Made by a program: the position numbers and the translations under genes. Positions 59,876 through 64,000 of a DNA stretch of 64,000 bases are shown here, piece after piece. The notes beneath the pieces were generated by a model. The model was not told where the DNA came from, ran no database searches, and saw only the letters and a list, made by a program, of their open reading frames with translations. Where the stretch lies: the NCBI GenBank assembly GCA_003278465.1, contig QCFC01000010.1, positions 1-64,000 of the forward strand. Reading direction: 5' to 3'. Numbering within the stretch: position 1 is the first letter of the stretch; every line of letters begins with the position of its first letter. Source of the DNA: Prochlorococcus sp. AG-363-B04. GTDB taxonomy: Bacteria > Cyanobacteriota > Cyanobacteriia > PCC-6307 > Cyanobiaceae.

Positions 59876-60589
59876 ATGGCTTACGCGCGAGTACTTCTAA
59901 AACTTAGCGGTGAAGCCCTTATGGGTGAGCAGGCTTACGGCATTGATCCTTCTATTGTTCAGTCCATTTCTGAAGATGTCGCAAAAGTAGTGGCCAATGG
60001 CACTCAAGTAGCAATTGTTGTAGGTGGTGGAAACATCTTTCGTGGCCTAAAAGGTTCGGCAGCAGGTATGGATAGAGCTACTGCTGACTATGTAGGAATG
60101 CTAGCCACTGTTATGAATGCAATAACCCTTCAAGATGGCTTGGAACGAACAGGCGTCCCTACAAGAGTTCAAACCGCGATAGAAATGCAAGAAGTCGCTG
60201 AGCCATATATTCGACGTCGAGCAATTCGGCATTTAGAGAAAGGAAGAGTCGTCGTATTTGGCGGTGGTTGCGGCAATCCATTCTTCACAACTGATACAAC
60301 AGCAGCTCTTAGAGCTGCTGAAATTAATGCAAATGTTGTTTTCAAAGCAACAAAAGTCGATGGAGTGTATGACCAAGACCCCAAATGCTTTCCTAATGCA
60401 AAACGCTATCAAACCCTTACCTTTCAACAAGTCTTAAGTGGAGAACTTGCTGTAATGGACAGTACTGCTATTGCACTGTGCAAAGACAATAATATTCCAA
60501 TTATTGTCTTTGACCTTTTTGAACCTGGAAACATAAGCAAAGCCGTTGCTGGTGAACCAATAGGTTCAAGAATCAGCAATTCCCGCTGA
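59876..60589 (+). CDS. pyrH: UMP kinase
   Basis: 237 residues. Phosphorylates UMP to UDP; hexameric amino acid kinase fold. [61 protein letters not shown] and VDGVYDQDP are the family blocks. Followed closely by frr, the usual bacterial pairing. Confidence 0.98.
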   Translation: MAYARVLLKLSGEALMGEQAYGIDPSIVQSISEDVAKVVANGTQVAIVVGGGNIFRGLKGSAAGMDRATADYVGMLATVMNAITLQDGLERTGVPTRVQTAIEMQEVAEPYIRRRAIRHLEKGRVVVFGGGCGNPFFTTDTTAALRAAEINANVVFKATKVDGVYDQDPKCFPNAKRYQTLTFQQVLSGELAVMDSTAIALCKDNNIPIIVFDLFEPGNISKAVAGEPIGSRISNSR

Positions 60590-60640
60590 TAATGCTAAGA
60601 ATTTAACTCTCTCTACAAGAACCCAAATCTAGTCACAAAA

Positions 60641-61189
60641 ATGTCAAGCCAAGATCTGGAATCAAGCATGAAAAAGTCCGTTGAGGCTGCTCAAAGGACT
60701 TTCAATACTATAAGAACTGGACGAGCTAATCCTTCACTTCTAGATCGACTAACTGTCGAGTATTACGGTGCAGATACTCCTCTAAAATCTCTTGCAACAA
60801 TATCTACCCCTGACTCTCAAACAATTGCTATTCAACCTTTTGATTTAACGTCATTAAGCCAAATAGAAAAAGCTATTTCAACAAGTGACCTTGGTTTCAC
60901 TCCCAACAATGACGGTAAAGTTATTAGAATTAATGTCCCCCCATTAACAGAAGAAAGGAGGAAAGAATTCTGTAAGCTAGCCTCCAAATATGCTGAAGAA
61001 GCAAAGGTTGCATTGAGAAATATTCGACGTGATGCAATTGAAAAGGTAAAAAAAATAGAAAAAGATGGGGAATTATCAGAAGACCAGAGTAGAGACGAAC
61101 AAAGCAAAATTCAGAAGCTTACAGATAAATTTATCGTTAAAATAGAAAAACACCTATCTGAGAAAGAAGAAGAGATTTTAAAAGTGTGA
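60641..61189 (+). CDS. frr: Ribosome recycling factor
   Basis: 182 residues. Splits the post-termination ribosome with [55 protein letters not shown] (two blocks) and the C-terminal helix are typical. ATG start; the stop overlaps the GTG start of the next gene (GTGTGA). Confidence 0.98.
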   Translation: MSSQDLESSMKKSVEAAQRTFNTIRTGRANPSLLDRLTVEYYGADTPLKSLATISTPDSQTIAIQPFDLTSLSQIEKAISTSDLGFTPNNDGKVIRINVPPLTEERRKEFCKLASKYAEEAKVALRNIRRDAIEKVKKIEKDGELSEDQSRDEQSKIQKLTDKFIVKIEKHLSEKEEEILKV

Positions 61190-62325
61190 CCATTAGAGAT
61201 GTTCTAATAATCGGTGCTGGTGCCGCAGGTTCTACTGCAGCCTTTCATTTAGCCCAATCAAATTACAAAGTAACACTTCTCGAGAAAGAAGAACAAAACA
61301 AACTCAAACCATGTGGCGGTGGAATGGCCTCATCAGTTCAGCATTGGTTCCCATTTGATTTAAAACCAGTAGTAGAAGAGGTAATTGAACGAGTTGAATT
61401 CTCCTGGTACCTAGATGATCTGGTAATGGCTGAACTTCCAGGCAACTCTCCATTTTGGATTGTAAAAAGAGAGAAGCTTGATGAATATCTTGCAAATAAA
61501 GCAATTGATGCAGGAGCAGAACTAATTAAGCCCTTTGAAGTAAGTCAAGTAACTAAAACAGCAAAAGGCTGGATAATTACCGACAAAAATTATAAACAAT
61601 TGAAATCTCGAGCACTTATTTTGGCAAATGGTTCTAATTCTCTTTGGCCTGCAAACTTTGGCTTAGGACCAAAATCAAAGCATCTCGCAACAACAACCTC
61701 AATACGCTTGCAAGGTAGAGGTAATTTAACTAAAGGAAGTAGTCGGTTTGAATTTGGATTAGTCCACCATGGTTTTGCTTGGGCATTCCCATTAAATGAT
61801 TGCGTAAATGTTGGTGTGGGTACTTTTATCGGAAAAAGTTCATCAAATAACGATTATATATTAGAGAAACTTTTACCAAATCTCGGATTCGATCCCAAAT
61901 CTGGATCTCGCATCCATTCTTCTTTAAGTGTATGGAATGGCAATCACAAAATAAATGGAGAAGGAATTATCGCAATAGGAGATGCCGCCTCACTATGTGA
62001 TCCATTCCTAGCAGAAGGATTACGACCAGCATTAATGAGTGGTTGCGAAGCTGCTAAAGCCCTTAATGAATGGCTCAGTGGAAACACCAGCAATCTGGAT
62101 GGGTACTCCCAAGCAATGCAAAAGCGTTGGGGCAAATCAATGGCATGGGGCAAGAGAATTGCTCAAGTCTTCTATCGATTCCCAAAAGTTGGTTATCAGC
62201 TAGGAATCAAAAGGCCAACTGCTCCGCAAAGAATTGCTCAAATCCTTTCTGGAGAAATGGGATATGAAGACATTGCCAAAAGAGTTATCAAAAGATTAAT
62301 GCTACAAAGATTCCACAAAGAATGA
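61186..62325 (+). CDS. Geranylgeranyl-reductase family FAD oxidoreductase
   Basis: 379 residues. FAD site [18 protein letters not shown] (6-23), [11 protein letters not shown], and [22 protein letters not shown] with the second FAD motif GD. It is related to, but shorter and more divergent than, ChlP, so it may act on an isoprenoid or other lipid; the main ChlP should be elsewhere. GTG start 61186 overlaps the frr stop, a coupled arrangement seen in marine cyanobacteria. Confidence 0.85.
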   Translation: MTIRDVLIIGAGAAGSTAAFHLAQSNYKVTLLEKEEQNKLKPCGGGMASSVQHWFPFDLKPVVEEVIERVEFSWYLDDLVMAELPGNSPFWIVKREKLDEYLANKAIDAGAELIKPFEVSQVTKTAKGWIITDKNYKQLKSRALILANGSNSLWPANFGLGPKSKHLATTTSIRLQGRGNLTKGSSRFEFGLVHHGFAWAFPLNDCVNVGVGTFIGKSSSNNDYILEKLLPNLGFDPKSGSRIHSSLSVWNGNHKINGEGIIAIGDAASLCDPFLAEGLRPALMSGCEAAKALNEWLSGNTSNLDGYSQAMQKRWGKSMAWGKRIAQVFYRFPKVGYQLGIKRPTAPQRIAQILSGEMGYEDIAKRVIKRLMLQRFHKE

Positions 62326-62429
62326 ACTAGAACCCTAATAAGATAAAAACAGTTAGCACCTATAAAAAGTCAGATGAAGACTTTCTTTCACAATTAATCA
62401 TTCAAATTGTATTAATATTTTTTTGAACA

Positions 62430-62648
62430 ATGAAAAAAGAAAAAGTCTGGGTTTGGTTTAAAGGAGGACTAAATGGAGGAAGCTGGATAGATGGCTTCAT
62501 TGCAACCACATCTCCTGAGGGAGGAGTCCTAATTGAACGTCCAGACTTCGTTAGCTGCAAAGTTCCAGAATGGAGGATCAGACAATCTGAACCTAGAAAC
62601 AAAAAGAATGCTCCGGATATACCTGAAGGTGCTATTTGGAAACTATAA
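62430..62648 (+). CDS. Small conserved hypothetical protein
   Basis: 72 residues, ATG start. WVWFKGGLNGGSWIDGFIATTSPEGGVLIERPDF reads like a compact beta-rich protein (quoted in pieces: VWVWFKGGLNGGSW, GGVLIERPDFVSC). No family recognised. A picocyanobacterial orphan; real-gene call rests on the ATG, composition and lack of a competing gene. Confidence 0.6.
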   Translation: MKKEKVWVWFKGGLNGGSWIDGFIATTSPEGGVLIERPDFVSCKVPEWRIRQSEPRNKKNAPDIPEGAIWKL

Positions 62649-62779
62649 GCAAATAAAATTATCTTCTATGATGAGCGAAGCCTAGGCATAAACGGCACTA
62701 GAATTTAAAAGATCTTAGTTTGAGTTTTATGATCAATCTTTTTTTCATAGGAGAAAATATTAATTAATTAATTAATTCC

Positions 62780-63952
62780 CTATCTTGTGCTAAGAGCTAA
62801 TGCTGCACCGAGTCCTGAAAGAACATCTGCTTGTAATAATCGACCATCATGATCCTGATCCAATGCATCAAAAACTGCGTCACTTCCAAGCCATTCTTCA
62901 CGAGTGATACACCCATCACCATCAAGATCATTGAGCATAAAAATCTCCTGAACAACATGACCAAAAGCAGATCCGCCTTCTAAGACAGCAAGTCTATGAG
63001 CAAGTTGTGCTTCAAGTGTTTCAATTGCCTTACTAAACCCGAGTATCCCTTCCTCCAATTTCTCCTTTGCCATTAAATCTTTAGACATCATTTGATTAAA
63101 CACATCTTGATTAATAGGACTTGATGAGTCCTGACCCAAGAGTTCTCCAGGCTTTAATTTACGATTCAATACCCCTTCTGTAGAACGTAACTGATCAAGA
63201 AGTTTTGGTGAAATAGTTAGAAGATCGCAACCGGCTAATTCAATAATTTCATCTACATTGCGAAAACTCGCTCCCATAACTTCAGTTTTATATCCATGAG
63301 CTTTAAAGTAATTAAAAATCTTAGTTACTGAAATTACTCCAGGATCTTCGGAACCTGGATAAGAATCTCTTCCTGTAGAAGCCTTATACCAATCTAGAAT
63401 CCTGCCAACAAATGGAGAGATCAAAGTAATCCCAGATTCAGCACAGGCTACAGCCTGACAAAAGCTGAATAAGAGAGTTAAATTACAATGAATCCCCTCC
63501 TTCTCTAACTCTTCAGCAGCTTTAATTCCTTCCCATGTTGAAGCTATCTTTATCAAAACCCTACTCTTATCAATGCCAAAATCACTATAAAGATTGATTA
63601 TTTTTCTTGCCTTTGCAATTGTTGCCTCAGTGTCAAAGCTTAACCTCGCATCCACCTCTGTCGAAACACGACCAGGAATCAACTTCAGGATTTCAGTTCC
63701 AAAAATTACACATATTTCATCAAGTGCCTCATGCACGACTTCTTCTACAGGGGACCCAGTACCTATTACTTTTCTAGAAGATTTCAAGGCCTCATCTATC
63801 AACGTCTGATAGGCAGGAATTTGTGCGGCTGCCAAAATCAAAGAAGGATTAGTCGTAGCATCCCTAGGGGTAAACCTACGAATAGCTTCTAAGTCTCCTG
63901 TATCTGCAACAACAATAGTCATTGCAGAAAGCTGATCAAGAAGTGAAGGCAT
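62780..63952 (-). CDS. tal: Transaldolase with C-terminal EF-hand pair
   Basis: 390 residues. Pentose phosphate enzyme moving dihydroxyacetone units. TTNPSLIL near the N-terminus, [17 protein letters not shown] with the Schiff-base Lys, and [26 protein letters not shown] are family motifs (type B-like barrel). Residues 340-376 add two EF-hand loops: [12 protein letters not shown] (342-353) and [12 protein letters not shown] (365-376), so calcium binding is expected. The ATG at 63952 is close to the window end. The upstream part of the promoter is only partly seen. Confidence 0.95.
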   Translation of the reverse strand: MPSLLDQLSAMTIVVADTGDLEAIRRFTPRDATTNPSLILAAAQIPAYQTLIDEALKSSRKVIGTGSPVEEVVHEALDEICVIFGTEILKLIPGRVSTEVDARLSFDTEATIAKARKIINLYSDFGIDKSRVLIKIASTWEGIKAAEELEKEGIHCNLTLLFSFCQAVACAESGITLISPFVGRILDWYKASTGRDSYPGSEDPGVISVTKIFNYFKAHGYKTEVMGASFRNVDEIIELAGCDLLTISPKLLDQLRSTEGVLNRKLKPGELLGQDSSSPINQDVFNQMMSKDLMAKEKLEEGILGFSKAIETLEAQLAHRLAVLEGGSAFGHVVQEIFMLNDLDGDGCITREEWLGSDAVFDALDQDHDGRLLQADVLSGLGAALALSTR

Positions 63953-64000
63953 TAAAAAGCATCTCTCATGAGCCGTAAGGTAGCTGCCTTTTTTTAGATG

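Overview
The window is a gene-dense (about one gene per 900 bases), low-GC (by eye high 30s percent) stretch of a picocyanobacterial chromosome. It is almost certainly Prochlorococcus, most likely a low-light clade. The evidence is a complete alpha-carboxysome locus with form IA Rubisco, csoS1D and an N-terminally extended CsoS1 paralogue (CsoS1E), both protochlorophyllide reductases side by side, NdhL, PsaM, a ferrochelatase with a chlorophyll-binding tail, the alkane pair Ado/Aar, and an intronless tRNA-Leu(UAA). I could not run a search, so the strain is not fixed.

Layout. 1-10,200: 3' part of clpB, a PTPS/QueD-like gene, hisIE, a membrane protein, a group 2 sigma factor, two small conserved genes, a Nif11-cupin fusion, a c6-like cytochrome, YciI-like and cyAbrB genes, then the ndhL-DUF3007-trpA cluster. 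10,200-23,900: tRNA-Leu, pyrC, a Ca/Na exchanger, glutathione reductase, a GST, dnaA, two TIGR0428x glycosyltransferases, a GNAT, an ABC exporter, hisG, gloB, ridA. 23,900-34,200: the CO2-fixation island, read mostly on the minus strand as csoS1D | (rdgB on plus) | csoS1-cbbL-cbbS-csoS2-csoSCA-csoS4A-csoS4B-csoS1E-acRAF-cbbX. 35,000-40,600: chlN-chlB-chlL facing por, then a bitopic protein and psaM. 41,000-49,200: lipoate ligase family, M50 protease, trpF, a broken folE, SDR, accA, aar, ado, creatininase family. 49,200-64,000: an S1-domain protein, Tab2, pgeF, a FAD protein, ilvB, hemH, a core-type tyrosine recombinase, cobO, pyrH-frr, a geranylgeranyl-reductase-like protein and transaldolase.

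How the genes work together. The cso island supplies Rubisco, its scaffold CsoS2, carbonic anhydrase, shell hexamers (CsoS1, CsoS1E), a gated tandem-domain shell protein (CsoS1D), vertex pentamers (CsoS4A/B), an assembly factor (acRAF) and an AAA activase-like protein (CbbX). The chl/por/psaM/hemH genes serve chlorophyll, photosystem I and heme. ado-aar-accA link fatty acid synthesis to alkane production. No prophage, insertion sequence, CRISPR array or genomic island was seen.

The most striking anomaly is folE (43,859-44,602). The whole GTP cyclohydrolase I reading frame is present and well conserved, but it carries two in-frame nonsense codons (TAA at codon 60, TGA at codon 126) with no frameshift. 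Other notable items are a 16-bp perfect hairpin between cbbS and csoS2, an 18-bp-arm palindrome between pyrC and the exchanger gene, a terminator-like hairpin with no gene upstream (possible sRNA), and operator-like repeats between csoS1 and rdgB.
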